From Flavobacterium sp. LHD-80 (GTDB lineage: Bacteria > Bacteroidota > Bacteroidia > Flavobacteriales > Flavobacteriaceae), in the NCBI RefSeq assembly GCF_030929605.1, contig NZ_JAVFVS010000005.1, positions 186,001 to 250,000 of the forward strand: a DNA stretch of 64,000 bases. Direction: 5' to 3'. Position 1 is the first letter of the stretch. Each line of letters opens with the position of its first letter. Under the pieces are notes generated by a model, which had not been told where the DNA came from, did no database searches, and saw nothing but the letters and a program-made list of their open reading frames with translations. Of the stretch, positions 1 through 9,066 are shown one piece after another. The position numbers and the translations under genes are program-made.

Positions 1-262
1 AATCATCAATTTCTATTGGCTCAAATGAAGTATTTTCTTTTTCCGAGGTAATAATTTCCGATTCATTTTCAGGAATCAGAATTAGTTGTTTTTCATCAAA
101 AGAAGCAAAAACAAATCCTTTCTCACTGTAATCAGAAACGGTATGTAATATATTGTTTTGCTGTAAAACCCCAACAAGATCTGTTGTACTAGGCTTAGAA
201 TAAAGTACAAAAGGCAAGTTTTCCTCTTTATGATTTTTAATTTTTAAGAAAAATGGATTCAT
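1..262 (-). CDS. menF: Isochorismate synthase, N-terminal fragment (runs off the window)
   Basis: The ATG is at 260-262 on the minus strand and the frame stays open to base 1, giving 87 codons (MNPFFLKIKNHKEENLPFVL...). Only the N-terminal part of a chorismate-binding enzyme would be here, before the catalytic domain, so no active-site residues can be checked. The call rests on the resemblance of this start to flavobacterial isochorismate synthases and on the neighbour: a hotdog thioesterase ends 3 bp upstream, a pairing typical of menaquinone loci (isochorismate synthase plus DHNA-CoA hydrolase). The two genes are almost certainly cotranscribed. Moderately sure; another chorismate-utilising enzyme is possible. 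Confidence 0.55.
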   Translation of the reverse strand, partial: MNPFFLKIKNHKEENLPFVLYSKPSTTDLVGVLQQNNILHTVSDYSEKGFVFASFDEKQLILIPENESEIITSEKENTSFEPIEIDD

Positions 263-265
263 AAT

Positions 266-697
266 TTATTCACTTTTCTTTCTGTCCAAAACCATGTTCG
301 TCAATTTACAAAGCGAAACTAAATTTCCAGCTTCATCTGTAATTTTGATTTCCCACAAATGAACCGTTCTTCCTTTATGGATAATTCGGGCTGTGCCAAA
401 AACATAGCCTTCACGAATACTTTTTAGATGATTTGCCGAAATTTCGATACCTCTTACCTCCTGCTCTTTCGGATTAATAAAAAAGAAAGAAGCTGCACTT
501 CCAACGCTCTCGGCCAAAGCTACAGAAGCACCGCCATGCAACAATCCCATTGGTTGATGAACACTTGGATTTACAGGCATTTTTGCAGTTAAAAAATCTT
601 CTCCGGCGTCTATATATTCAATTTTCAGCGTTTCCATTAATGTGTTTTTAGAAAACTCATTACAGCGCGCTAAAATCTGCTCTTTTGTATAATTCAT
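266..697 (-). CDS. menI: PaaI-family hotdog thioesterase, probable DHNA-CoA hydrolase
   Basis: A 143-aa single hotdog-fold protein. The characteristic segment is MGLLHGGASVALAESVGS (about residues 50-67), in which the HGG turn and the following acidic residue on the central helix are the PaaI/YdiI-type active site. The length matches the family (about 135-145 aa). Such enzymes hydrolyse acyl-CoA thioesters; beside an isochorismate synthase the likely substrate is 1,4-dihydroxy-2-naphthoyl-CoA in menaquinone synthesis. It is the upstream gene of the pair: its stop lies 3 bp before the ATG of the next gene. The hotdog thioesterase call is secure; the MenI assignment is inferred from context. 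Confidence 0.8.
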   Translation of the reverse strand: MNYTKEQILARCNEFSKNTLMETLKIEYIDAGEDFLTAKMPVNPSVHQPMGLLHGGASVALAESVGSAASFFFINPKEQEVRGIEISANHLKSIREGYVFGTARIIHKGRTVHLWEIKITDEAGNLVSLCKLTNMVLDRKKSE

Positions 698-838
698 TCA
701 AGTAAACTTTAAAATCGTAAAATTAAAGAAAGATAAGACACAAATCGAAAAATCGGATTCTAAAATTAAAAATCATTTATAAACTTATCAGTTTTTTGCT
801 ATTTTTACAAAAACAATCAAAAATTAATCTTTGGCTTT

Positions 839-981
839 TTTTGCCACAGATTACACAGATTAAAAGGATTTAAAAAATGCATAGCCACGAATTTAAATTA
901 CAGTGAATTCGTGAAAATTCGTGGAATTCGTGGCAAAAAAAAAAAAAAAAAATCATTTTAATCCCTTTAATCTGTAGCTAA
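839..981. repeat. Nested dispersed palindrome (CACAGATTACACAGATT type)
   Basis: The outer arms are gccacagatta...cagattaaaaggattt on the left and aatccctttaatctgtagc on the right. Inside sits a second inverted repeat, gccacgaattt paired with ggaattcgtggc, followed by a long A tract. Outer-arm words recur at 8761 and 14071. This is an intergenic element type with no ORF; it fills most of the 297-bp gap between the divergent genes. Confidence 0.6.
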
Positions 982-994
982 AAAAACTATTTAA

Positions 995-2509
995 ATGCGT
1001 CAATACTTTGCAATCTTTATTCTGGGTTTAATTTTAGCTTTTAGTTCGTGTAGAACTGATTTTGAAACTGTTGCCAGTACTGGAGATTTAAAGTTCTCAA
1101 AAGACACTGTTTATTTGGATACTGTTTTTAAAAACATTGGATCCAGCACTTATCAATTGAAAGTGTATAATCGAAGTAAAAACGACATCTCAATTCCAGT
1201 CGTTCAATTCAAAAAAGGCTTAAACTCAAAATATCGAATGACGGTTGATGGAATGAGTGGCAATAATGGAAAAATTTTTAAAGATGTTACGCTTTTAGCC
1301 AAAGACAGTTTGTACATTTTCATAGAAACAACCGCAGATATCACAGACGCAAATCCAAGCGATTTTTTATATACCGATGAAATTCAGTTTGACAGCGGTG
1401 AAAATCTACAGCAAGTTGCTTTAGTAACGCTTATTCAGGACGCTGTTTTTTTATATCCAAATCAAAATCCAGACGGAACGAAAGAAAAAATCAAAATCGA
1501 CGGCAAAGATGTTGACGGATTTTATCTAAACGAAAATGATCCTGTAAACGGAAATGAATTACTTTTTACCAAACAAAAACCGTACGTAATCTATGGTTAT
1601 GCGGGAGTTCCGGAAAATAAAACAGTAACTTTTGAAGCCGGTTCACGAATTCATTTTCACGCTAATTCCGGTTTGTATATTGGCAATAAAGCCTCTTTAC
1701 AAATCAATGGAACAAAATCAACAACAGAAAAACTCGAAAATGAAGTTATTTTTGAAGGCGATCGTTTAGAATCTCTTTATTCTGATATTCCAGGGCAATG
1801 GAAATCGGTTATTTTTGAAAACGGAAGCACTAACCATTCTATCAACCATCTTACCTTGAAAAATGCCGTAACTGGTTTAGAAATAAGAAATACAACGAAT
1901 ACGATTCCGATTAAAAATAGCCAGTTTTATAATTTTGCAGAATATGGTATTCTAACTAAAAATGCCCGAATTAATGCCGAAAATTTAGTTCTAAATTATG
2001 CCGGAATTGCTAGTTTATCTTGCCTTTATGGCGGTAATTATAGTTTTACACATTGTACATTCAATAACAATTGGCAAAACAGTTCTCATTTTGCAGTTAA
2101 CTTGAGCAATAGTTTGGCTGGAGCAACTCCCGAAACAAATCCGCTTACGCAAGCAACTTTCAATAACTGTATTATTTATGGCTCAGGCACAAACGAATTT
2201 AATTTAAGCAAAAGTACCAACGCTGCATTTGTTTATCAATTAAATAACTGCCTTCTAAAATTCAGTAGTTCATCTACAAATCCTGATTATCAGTTTAAAA
2301 CGGATACGCAACATTATAACAACATTATTCTGAATGAAAACCCAAAGTTTTATAATGTCAATCAGAATAAATTCAACATTGATAAAACTTCATCCGCTTT
2401 CGCGAAAGGAAATCAGGCGTATATAATTCCATTAGATATTTTAGGAATTACAAGAACTTCACCACCGGATTTGGGGGCATATCAGAGTCAGGATTTCCCG
2501 AAGCAATGA
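995..2509 (+). CDS. Lipoprotein with probable right-handed beta-helix domain
   Basis: A 504-aa protein starting with a lipoprotein signal (hydrophobic stretch then AFSSC, Cys at about residue 19), so it is probably anchored in the envelope. The N-terminal 150 residues look like an Ig-like/DUF1573-style segment (TVYLDTVFKNIGSSTYQLKV). From about residue 200 there are repeated short strands (VTFEAGSRIHFHANSGLYIG, LTLKNAVTGLEIRNTTNTIP, NCIIYGSG), typical of a parallel beta-helix. It ends with LGAYQSQ, a motif seen at the end of such proteins. No catalytic residues were recognised, so substrate and role are unknown. It is monocistronic, flanked by repeats. Confidence 0.7.
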   Translation: MRQYFAIFILGLILAFSSCRTDFETVASTGDLKFSKDTVYLDTVFKNIGSSTYQLKVYNRSKNDISIPVVQFKKGLNSKYRMTVDGMSGNNGKIFKDVTLLAKDSLYIFIETTADITDANPSDFLYTDEIQFDSGENLQQVALVTLIQDAVFLYPNQNPDGTKEKIKIDGKDVDGFYLNENDPVNGNELLFTKQKPYVIYGYAGVPENKTVTFEAGSRIHFHANSGLYIGNKASLQINGTKSTTEKLENEVIFEGDRLESLYSDIPGQWKSVIFENGSTNHSINHLTLKNAVTGLEIRNTTNTIPIKNSQFYNFAEYGILTKNARINAENLVLNYAGIASLSCLYGGNYSFTHCTFNNNWQNSSHFAVNLSNSLAGATPETNPLTQATFNNCIIYGSGTNEFNLSKSTNAAFVYQLNNCLLKFSSSSTNPDYQFKTDTQHYNNIILNENPKFYNVNQNKFNIDKTSSAFAKGNQAYIIPLDILGITRTSPPDLGAYQSQDFPKQ

Positions 2510-2542
2510 TTTTGCCACGAAGGCAGTAAGTTTTCCTCATTT

Positions 2543-2646
2543 TTTGTCATTTCGAGGAACGAGAAATCTTCACGAGAAACTCGACAAAGGTTTAAAATTC
2601 TGTGCGGAGTTACTTGCGAAGATTTCTCGTTCCTCGAAATGACAAA
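2543..2646. repeat. REP-like 104-bp palindrome (TTTGTCATTTCGAGGAACG family), copy 1
   Basis: The arms at 2543-2571 and 2618-2646 are a perfect 29-bp inverted repeat. The loop contains gagaaactcgacaaagg. Copies of the same family lie at 8868-8975 and 38318-38419. The rest of the 346-bp gap (2510-2855) is AT-rich sequence holding the promoter region of the next gene; no gene is seen. Confidence 0.85.
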
Positions 2647-2855
2647 CAGGAAGGAATAACTTTTTACACAACAAATACTTCACATCTTAGAATCTTAACG
2701 CGAAAAAAATATCCGTAAGAAAATATATCTAAAATTAAACTTTTCATAACGTTTTGCTTCTTAAAAAATAGTAGATTTGCTATAACACGTTTTTAAAACC
2801 TTAAAAATCAGAATTTTAAAAACAAAAATCCAACTCAAATCTTAAACTATTACTT

Positions 2856-4703
2856 ATGAAAAAAAACTACTTTTTACTATTATTGTTTCTTACTGCAATT
2901 GGTTTTGCCCAAATTCCATCTGGTTATTACACTACCGCAACTGGAACGGGATACACTTTAAAAACACAATTGTACAACATCATCAAAGGCCATACTGATA
3001 ATGGTTATGCTGGTTTATACACAACCTATCAAACTTCTGACGTTGATAATTTTTATGAGAATGACGGAACTGTTTTAGACATGTATTCTGAAAACCCATC
3101 AGGAACAGATCCATATAATTACAGTACAGGAAGTACGCAACGATGCGGCAATTATTCTGTAGAAGGCGATTGCTACAACAGAGAACATATTATCCCGCAA
3201 TCTGTTTTTAATGAGCAGTCACCAATGGTTGCCGATGCACATTTTATTACTCCAACTGATGGAAAAGTAAACGGAATGCGTTCAAACTATCCTCACGGAA
3301 CTGTAGCTTCTGCAACTTATACTTCTCAAAATGGAGGAAAATTAGGATCAAGTTCTGTTTCTGGATATTCAGGAACTGTTTTTGAACCAATTAATGATTT
3401 CAAAGGCGATATTGCGAGAATGTATTTCTATTTTGCCACACGATATGAAAATACCGTTTCTGGTTATTCTTATGCTATGTTTAATGGTACAAGCAACCAA
3501 GTTTTTACAACAGCATTTTTAAATGTTCTTTTGGCCTGGCATACACAAGATCCTGTAAGCACAAGAGAAATTGCAAGAAATAATGCTATTTATGCGCGTC
3601 AAAATAATAGAAATCCTTATATCGATCATCCGGAATATGTAAATCAAATTTGGGGCGGAACTCCTTCTGGAGATACTCAGGCGCCAACAACTCCAACAAG
3701 TTTGGCTTCAACTTCAAAAACAGCAACTTCAATTTCGCTTTCATGGACAGCTTCTACAGATAATGTAGCCGTTACAGGTTATGATGTTTATGCTAATAGT
3801 GTTTTAAAAACAACAGTTTCTGGGACGACAGCTACAATTACTGGCTTAACAGCTTCAACTACTTACTCAATTTATGTAAAAGCTAAAGATGCAGCAGCAA
3901 ATACTTCAGCATCAAGCAATACGATTTCCATTACAACCAACAGCACCGGAACTGGAACGGCAACAGATTTGCTTTTCTCTGAATATATTGAAGGTTCTGG
4001 AAATAACAAAGCTTTAGAAATTGCCAACAATACCGGAAGCTCTGTTAGTTTGTCTGCTTATACTATAAAAAAGCAAACCAATGGTGCAGGTTCTTGGAGC
4101 ACTGGATTAGCTTTAACAGGAACATTAACGACAGGAAGTAAATTTGTAATTGTAAACAGCTCCATTTCTTCAACTTGTTTTTCTCCAAGCGCAGCCAATA
4201 TTTCAACAACGGCAACCGAATTGACTTTTAACGGAAATGATGCCGTAGGTTTATTCAAAAACGGAGTTCTAATTGACATAATAGGAACTTTTAATGGTGG
4301 AACAGCTAATTTTGCAGCTGATGTAACTTTAAGAAGAAAATCGACTGTAACTTCTCCAAGCACAACTTTCAATTTGAGCGCTCAATGGGATTCGTTTACT
4401 TCAGACACTTGCAACAATTTAGCGAGCAAGAAAGCGCAGCCAATCGAAGAGAAAGAAATTGTGGAGCTATCTGATGAAATTGTTGTTTTCCCTAATCCCT
4501 CAAATGGAGTTTTTAATGTTGTTTTAGGCAATTCAAATTCTCCTTATTCGATAGAAATCCTTTCTTTTTCAGGGCAAAAAGTTTTTGAAAAACTAAATGC
4601 GACAAATACTGTCATTTCAGTAAATCATCTTTCGAGTGGTATTTATGTTCTTAAAATTTCAAACGATTCAAAAACTTTTACTAAAAAGATCGTAATCCTG
4701 TAA
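2856..4703 (+). CDS. Secreted endonuclease I-family nuclease with FN3, lamin-tail and T9SS sorting domains
   Basis: A 615-aa protein with a Sec signal peptide (MKKNYFLLLLFLTAIGFAQ). Residues about 30-270 are an Endonuclease_1 (EndA/NucM) ββα-metal nuclease with the core CYNREHIIPQSVF, where the His of EHIIPQS is the expected catalytic base. A fibronectin type III domain (about 275-365) and a lamin-tail domain (about 370-500, LLFSEYIEGSGNNKALEIAN) follow. The end (about 535-615: VFPNPSNGVFNV, LSSGIYVLKI, KKIVIL) is a type A T9SS C-terminal domain. It should be exported through the type IX system as an extracellular or cell-surface DNase/RNase. It is a single gene followed by an intrinsic terminator. 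Confidence 0.92.
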   Translation: MKKNYFLLLLFLTAIGFAQIPSGYYTTATGTGYTLKTQLYNIIKGHTDNGYAGLYTTYQTSDVDNFYENDGTVLDMYSENPSGTDPYNYSTGSTQRCGNYSVEGDCYNREHIIPQSVFNEQSPMVADAHFITPTDGKVNGMRSNYPHGTVASATYTSQNGGKLGSSSVSGYSGTVFEPINDFKGDIARMYFYFATRYENTVSGYSYAMFNGTSNQVFTTAFLNVLLAWHTQDPVSTREIARNNAIYARQNNRNPYIDHPEYVNQIWGGTPSGDTQAPTTPTSLASTSKTATSISLSWTASTDNVAVTGYDVYANSVLKTTVSGTTATITGLTASTTYSIYVKAKDAAANTSASSNTISITTNSTGTGTATDLLFSEYIEGSGNNKALEIANNTGSSVSLSAYTIKKQTNGAGSWSTGLALTGTLTTGSKFVIVNSSISSTCFSPSAANISTTATELTFNGNDAVGLFKNGVLIDIIGTFNGGTANFAADVTLRRKSTVTSPSTTFNLSAQWDSFTSDTCNNLASKKAQPIEEKEIVELSDEIVVFPNPSNGVFNVVLGNSNSPYSIEILSFSGQKVFEKLNATNTVISVNHLSSGIYVLKISNDSKTFTKKIVIL

Positions 4704-4726
4704 ATAGAATTAAATATTGACTACTT

Positions 4727-4752
4727 AAAAGCGGCAATTGCCGCTTTTTTTA
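4727..4752 (+). terminator. Intrinsic terminator after the endonuclease gene
   Basis: A perfect stem AAGCGGCAATTGCCGCTT is followed by a run of seven T, 24 bp after the stop codon. Confidence 0.85.
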
Positions 4753-4774
4753 TTTTTAGTACTGAGCGAATTTT

Positions 4775-4949
4775 AACCATATAAGTGATATCAGAAAACA
4801 TAAGTTTTGCACGTAAAAAAATTGCTCTTAGTGGCAAAGTTCATTTTAGCTTTGCCAATAAAAACTTTGCGCCATTGCGTCTTTGCGAGATTAAAACATT
4901 CAGCATAAATTATTCATACTTCTAAAATGAACTTATATTACTTATATGA
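4775..4949. repeat. MITE-like inverted-repeat element (CCATATAAGTGATAT), copy 1
   Basis: The left end aaccatataagtgatat at 4775 and the right end aaaatgaacttatattact (4924-4942) are terminal inverted repeats shared with the element at 22865-22980. The interior differs and includes the secondary palindromic words ggcaaag/ctttgcc. The gap 4704-5054 holds only the terminator, this element and the purL leader. Confidence 0.65.
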
Positions 4950-5054
4950 TAAAAAAGGTCATTACATTTTTTTCAAAAGAGTTTGTTATCAAATTTGCGC
5001 TTGCTATTTATTTACATTAAATTTGCAGCTCAATACAACAAACTACACATCACA

Positions 5055-8000
5055 ATGATCCATTTCTTTGAAAACCAAAGCAAAACTGTTTTTGCCGTAC
5101 AAACGCAAAACGAAATTTCAGCTCAAGACATTTCAAAATTAAACTGGCTTTTTGCCGACTCTAATAAGATCGAAAAATCCGCACTGACGGGTTTTTTTGT
5201 TGGTCCCCGCGCCACTATGATCACACCTTGGAGTACAAATGCTGTAGAAATCACTCAAAACATGGGTGTTCCGGGCATTATCAGAATTGAAGAATTTCAC
5301 CCGGCGACGGAAGATTTTACTGATTTTGATCCAATGCTTTTCCAAAAATTCAATGAATTAGATCAGGAGATTTTTACGATCAACATTCAGCCAGAACCAA
5401 TTCTGGAAATTGATGATATTGCAACTTACAACAAAGTTGAAGGTTTAGCTTTAAGCGAAGAAGAAGTAGAATACTTAAACAATCTTTCAACTAAACTAGG
5501 AAGAAAATTAACTGATTCTGAAATTTTTGCTTTCTCTCAAGCCAATTCAGAACACTGCCGTCACAAAATTTTCAACGGAACTTTTGTTATTGACGGTGAA
5601 GAAAAAGAAACTTCTCTTTTCAAATTAATTAAAAAAACATCTCAGGAAAATCCTAACGATATAGTTTCTGCTTACAAAGACAACGTTGCTTTTGTGAAAG
5701 GGCCAAAAGTGCAGCAATTTGCACCAAAATCAGCTGATAAGCCTGATTTTTACGAAATAAAAGAATTTGATTCTGTTTTATCTTTAAAAGCAGAAACACA
5801 CAATTTCCCAACAACTGTAGAGCCTTTCAACGGAGCTGCAACAGGTTCAGGAGGAGAAATTCGTGACCGTTTAGCTGGTGGACAAGGTTCGTTACCATTA
5901 GCTGGAACTGCCGTTTACATGACTTCATATTCTCGTTTGAACAACGACAGAAAATGGGAAAATGCAGTTGAAGAAAGAAAATGGTTGTACCAAACGCCAA
6001 TGGATATTTTGATCAAAGCTTCAAATGGGGCTTCTGATTTCGGAAATAAATTCGGTCAGCCGCTAATTACAGGTTCAGTTTTAACTTTCGAACATTCAGA
6101 AAATGACCGTAAAATTGGTTACGATAAAGTAATCATGCAAGCGGGAGGAATTGGTTACGGAAAATTAAATCAGGCAATAAAACATAAACCACAAGAAGGC
6201 GATAAAATCGTCATTCTTGGAGGAGAAAATTATAGAATCGGAATGGGTGGTGCTGCGGTTTCGTCTGCAGATACTGGAGCTTTCGGTTCAGGAATCGAGT
6301 TAAATGCAATTCAGCGTTCAAACCCTGAAATGCAAAAACGTGCTGCAAACGCTATTCGTGGTTTAGTAGAAAGTGACAACAACCCAATTGTTTCGATTCA
6401 CGATCACGGAGCTGGAGGTCACTTAAACTGTCTTTCGGAATTAGTTGAAGAAACTGGCGGTTTAATCGATTTAGACAAATTACCAGTTGGAGACCCTACT
6501 CTTTCTGCAAAAGAAATTATTGGTAACGAATCTCAGGAAAGAATGGGATTGGTTATTGGTCAAAAAGATATCGATACATTACAAAGAATTGCTGATAGAG
6601 AGCGTTCTCCAATGTATCAGGTTGGAGATGTTACGGGCGATCACCGTTTTACTTTCCAATCACAATCAAATGGTTCAAAACCGATGGATTATGCTTTAGA
6701 AGATTTCTTCGGAAGTTCTCCAAAAACGGTTATGACAGATAAAACTATCGATAGAAAATATGCTGCAGTTGCTTACAATGCTGCAGATTTCGAAAGTTAT
6801 TTAAAAGACGTTTTACGTTTAGAGGCTGTTGCTTCAAAAGACTGGTTAACAAATAAAGTTGACCGTTGTGTTGGAGGAAGAGTAGCAAAACAGCAAAATG
6901 CAGGTCCGTTACAATTGCCTTTGAATAATGTTGGAGTTATGGCTCTGGATTATTTAGGAAAAGAAGGAATTGCAACTTCTATTGGTCACGCTCCTATTGC
7001 AGCTTTGATTGATCCTGTTGCAGGATCTAGAAATGCAATTGCAGAATCGTTATCAAACATTGTTTGGGCACCAATCAAAGATGGTTTAAAAGGTATTTCA
7101 TTATCTGCAAACTGGATGTGGGCTTGTAAAAACGAAGGTGAAGACGCTCGTTTGTATGCCGCTGTTGAAGGTTGTTCAGAATTTGCAATCGAATTGGGAA
7201 TCAATATTCCAACAGGAAAAGATTCACTTTCGATGAAACAAAAATATCCAAATGACGAAGTAATCGCGCCGGGAACGGTTATTATTTCGGCTGGAGGAAA
7301 CTGTACCGATATTAGAAAAGTAGTAGAGCCTGTTTTACAGAAAAACGGAGATTCTATTTATTATATCAATTTGTCTCAGGATGATTTCAAATTAGGAGGT
7401 TCGTCTTTTGCACAAATCAGAAATACAATCGGAAACGAAACGTCTACAATTAAAGATGCTTCTTTCTTCAAAAATGCATTTAATACAATCCAAGAATTAA
7501 TCGGCGAAAGCCAAATCCTTGCAGGTCACGATATCGGAAGTGGTGGTTTAATTACAACTTTATTAGAATTGTGTTTTGCTGATGTGAATCTTGGAGCTAA
7601 AATTGATTTCAGCGCTTTCGCGGAAAAAGACTTATTGAAAATCCTTTTCGCAGAAAACATCGGAATTGTTTTCCAAGCTAAATCTGATGCGGTTGTTGAA
7701 GCGAAATTAAACGCTAACAACATCGAATTTTTCAAATTAGGAAAAGCGACAACTACTGAGACTTTAGACCTTGGACTTTGGACTTTAGACATCAAAGCTT
7801 ACAGAGATGTTTGGTTTGAAACTTCTTATTTATTAGATCAAAAACAATCTAAAAACGGAAAAGCTCAGGCACGTTTTGAAAACTATAAAAATCAGGTTTT
7901 AAATTATACTTTCCCTGCACATTTTACAGGAAAAAAACCAGAAATCGACAATTCGAAACCAAGACCAAAAGCGGCTATTATTCGTGAAAAAGGAAGTAAT

Positions 8001-8708
8001 TCTGAGCGTGAAATGGCAAATGCAATGTACTTAGCTGGATTTGATGTAAAAGATGTTCACATGACCGATTTAATTTCGGGTCGTGAAACGCTTGAAGATA
8101 TTCAGTTTATTGGTGCAGTTGGAGGATTCTCTAACTCTGACGTTTTAGGTTCTGCTAAAGGTTGGGCCGGAGCTTTCTTATACAACGAAAAAGCAAAAAC
8201 AGCTTTAGATAATTTCTTTAAAAGAGAAGATACTTTATCTGTGGGAATCTGTAACGGATGTCAGTTGTTTATGGAATTGGAAGTGATTAATCCAGAACAT
8301 GAAATTCACGGAAAAATGCTTCATAATGAAAGTAACAAACACGAAAGTATCTTTACTTCTGTAAAAGTTCAGGAAAACAATTCGGTTATGTTATCGACAT
8401 TGGCAGGAAGCACTTTAGGAGTTTGGGTTTCTCACGGAGAAGGTAAATTCAAATTGCCTTATGCAGAAGACCAATACAACATTGTTTCTAAATATGCTTA
8501 CGAAGGTTACCCTGCAAACCCTAACGGTTCTGATTATAACACAGCAATGATGTGTGACAAAACAGGAAGACATTTGGTTATGATGCCTCATATCGAGCGT
8601 TCGACTTTCCAATGGAACTGGGCACATTATCCAAAAGACAGAAATGACGAGGTTTCACCTTGGCACGAAGCTTTTGTCAATGCCAGAAAATGGATTGAGA
8701 AAAACTAA
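5055..8708 (+). CDS. purL: Phosphoribosylformylglycinamidine synthase, long single-chain form
   Basis: The fourth step of purine synthesis: FGAR + ATP + glutamine to FGAM. The 1217-aa chain contains the FGAM synthase domains ([40 protein letters not shown]) and a C-terminal class I glutamine amidotransferase with the nucleophile in [11 protein letters not shown] (about Cys1066) and a His in WVSHGEGKF (about His1127). The frame is open upstream to 4983, but the ATG at 5055 ([10 protein letters not shown]) is taken as the start. It lies at the normal PurL N-terminus, and the upstream extension ([14 protein letters not shown]) is not PurL-like. Cytosolic; ends at a strong terminator. Confidence 0.97.
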   Translation: MIHFFENQSKTVFAVQTQNEISAQDISKLNWLFADSNKIEKSALTGFFVGPRATMITPWSTNAVEITQNMGVPGIIRIEEFHPATEDFTDFDPMLFQKFNELDQEIFTINIQPEPILEIDDIATYNKVEGLALSEEEVEYLNNLSTKLGRKLTDSEIFAFSQANSEHCRHKIFNGTFVIDGEEKETSLFKLIKKTSQENPNDIVSAYKDNVAFVKGPKVQQFAPKSADKPDFYEIKEFDSVLSLKAETHNFPTTVEPFNGAATGSGGEIRDRLAGGQGSLPLAGTAVYMTSYSRLNNDRKWENAVEERKWLYQTPMDILIKASNGASDFGNKFGQPLITGSVLTFEHSENDRKIGYDKVIMQAGGIGYGKLNQAIKHKPQEGDKIVILGGENYRIGMGGAAVSSADTGAFGSGIELNAIQRSNPEMQKRAANAIRGLVESDNNPIVSIHDHGAGGHLNCLSELVEETGGLIDLDKLPVGDPTLSAKEIIGNESQERMGLVIGQKDIDTLQRIADRERSPMYQVGDVTGDHRFTFQSQSNGSKPMDYALEDFFGSSPKTVMTDKTIDRKYAAVAYNAADFESYLKDVLRLEAVASKDWLTNKVDRCVGGRVAKQQNAGPLQLPLNNVGVMALDYLGKEGIATSIGHAPIAALIDPVAGSRNAIAESLSNIVWAPIKDGLKGISLSANWMWACKNEGEDARLYAAVEGCSEFAIELGINIPTGKDSLSMKQKYPNDEVIAPGTVIISAGGNCTDIRKVVEPVLQKNGDSIYYINLSQDDFKLGGSSFAQIRNTIGNETSTIKDASFFKNAFNTIQELIGESQILAGHDIGSGGLITTLLELCFADVNLGAKIDFSAFAEKDLLKILFAENIGIVFQAKSDAVVEAKLNANNIEFFKLGKATTTETLDLGLWTLDIKAYRDVWFETSYLLDQKQSKNGKAQARFENYKNQVLNYTFPAHFTGKKPEIDNSKPRPKAAIIREKGSNSEREMANAMYLAGFDVKDVHMTDLISGRETLEDIQFIGAVGGFSNSDVLGSAKGWAGAFLYNEKAKTALDNFFKREDTLSVGICNGCQLFMELEVINPEHEIHGKMLHNESNKHESIFTSVKVQENNSVMLSTLAGSTLGVWVSHGEGKFKLPYAEDQYNIVSKYAYEGYPANPNGSDYNTAMMCDKTGRHLVMMPHIERSTFQWNWAHYPKDRNDEVSPWHEAFVNARKWIEKN

Positions 8709-8725
8709 AAAATATATTTTTACTA

Positions 8726-8758
8726 AAAAGCGCCCGAATTTTATCGGGCGTTTTTTTT
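8726..8758 (+). terminator. Intrinsic terminator after purL
   Basis: Stem CGCCCGA/TCGGGCG with loop attttatc... and eight T residues, starting 18 bp after the stop. Confidence 0.9.
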
Positions 8759-8760
8759 AT

Positions 8761-8847
8761 AGCCACAGATTACACAGATTAACACAGATTTTTTTTCAAT
8801 TAAAAATCATTCTAATCCTTTTATCCCGATAGCTATCGGGAGTGGCA
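8761..8847. repeat. Dispersed palindromic repeat with CCCGATAGCTATCGGG core
   Basis: It begins with agccacagattacacagatt, the same word as at 841, and ends with aatccttttatcccg...gggagtggc. The 16-bp perfect palindrome at 8825-8840 is a common Bacteroidetes intergenic sequence. No ORF. Confidence 0.55.
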
Positions 8848-8867
8848 AAAAAATACTTTTCCACAAT

Positions 8868-8975
8868 CTTGTCATTCCGAGGAACGAGGAATCTTCGCGA
8901 GAAACTCTACAAAGATTGGCAACTTTTCTGGATGGAGCTACTTGCGGAGATTCCTCGTTCCTCGAAATGACAAAC
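8868..8975. repeat. REP-like palindrome (TTGTCATTTCGAGGAACG family), copy 2
   Basis: The arms at 8869-8894 and 8948-8973 pair with one mismatch. The loop (gagaaactctacaaag) matches the loop of copy 1 at 2543. The gap 8709-9066 is made of terminator, two repeats and about 90 bp of promoter region. Confidence 0.85.
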
Positions 8976-9066
8976 TTTGTGTTTTTAAAACTCTTCTAAG
9001 ATTAATTTAATGGTATCTTAAGACAGCTTAAGCAAGCGTAAACAATCTGGTAAATATCTTTGTCTC

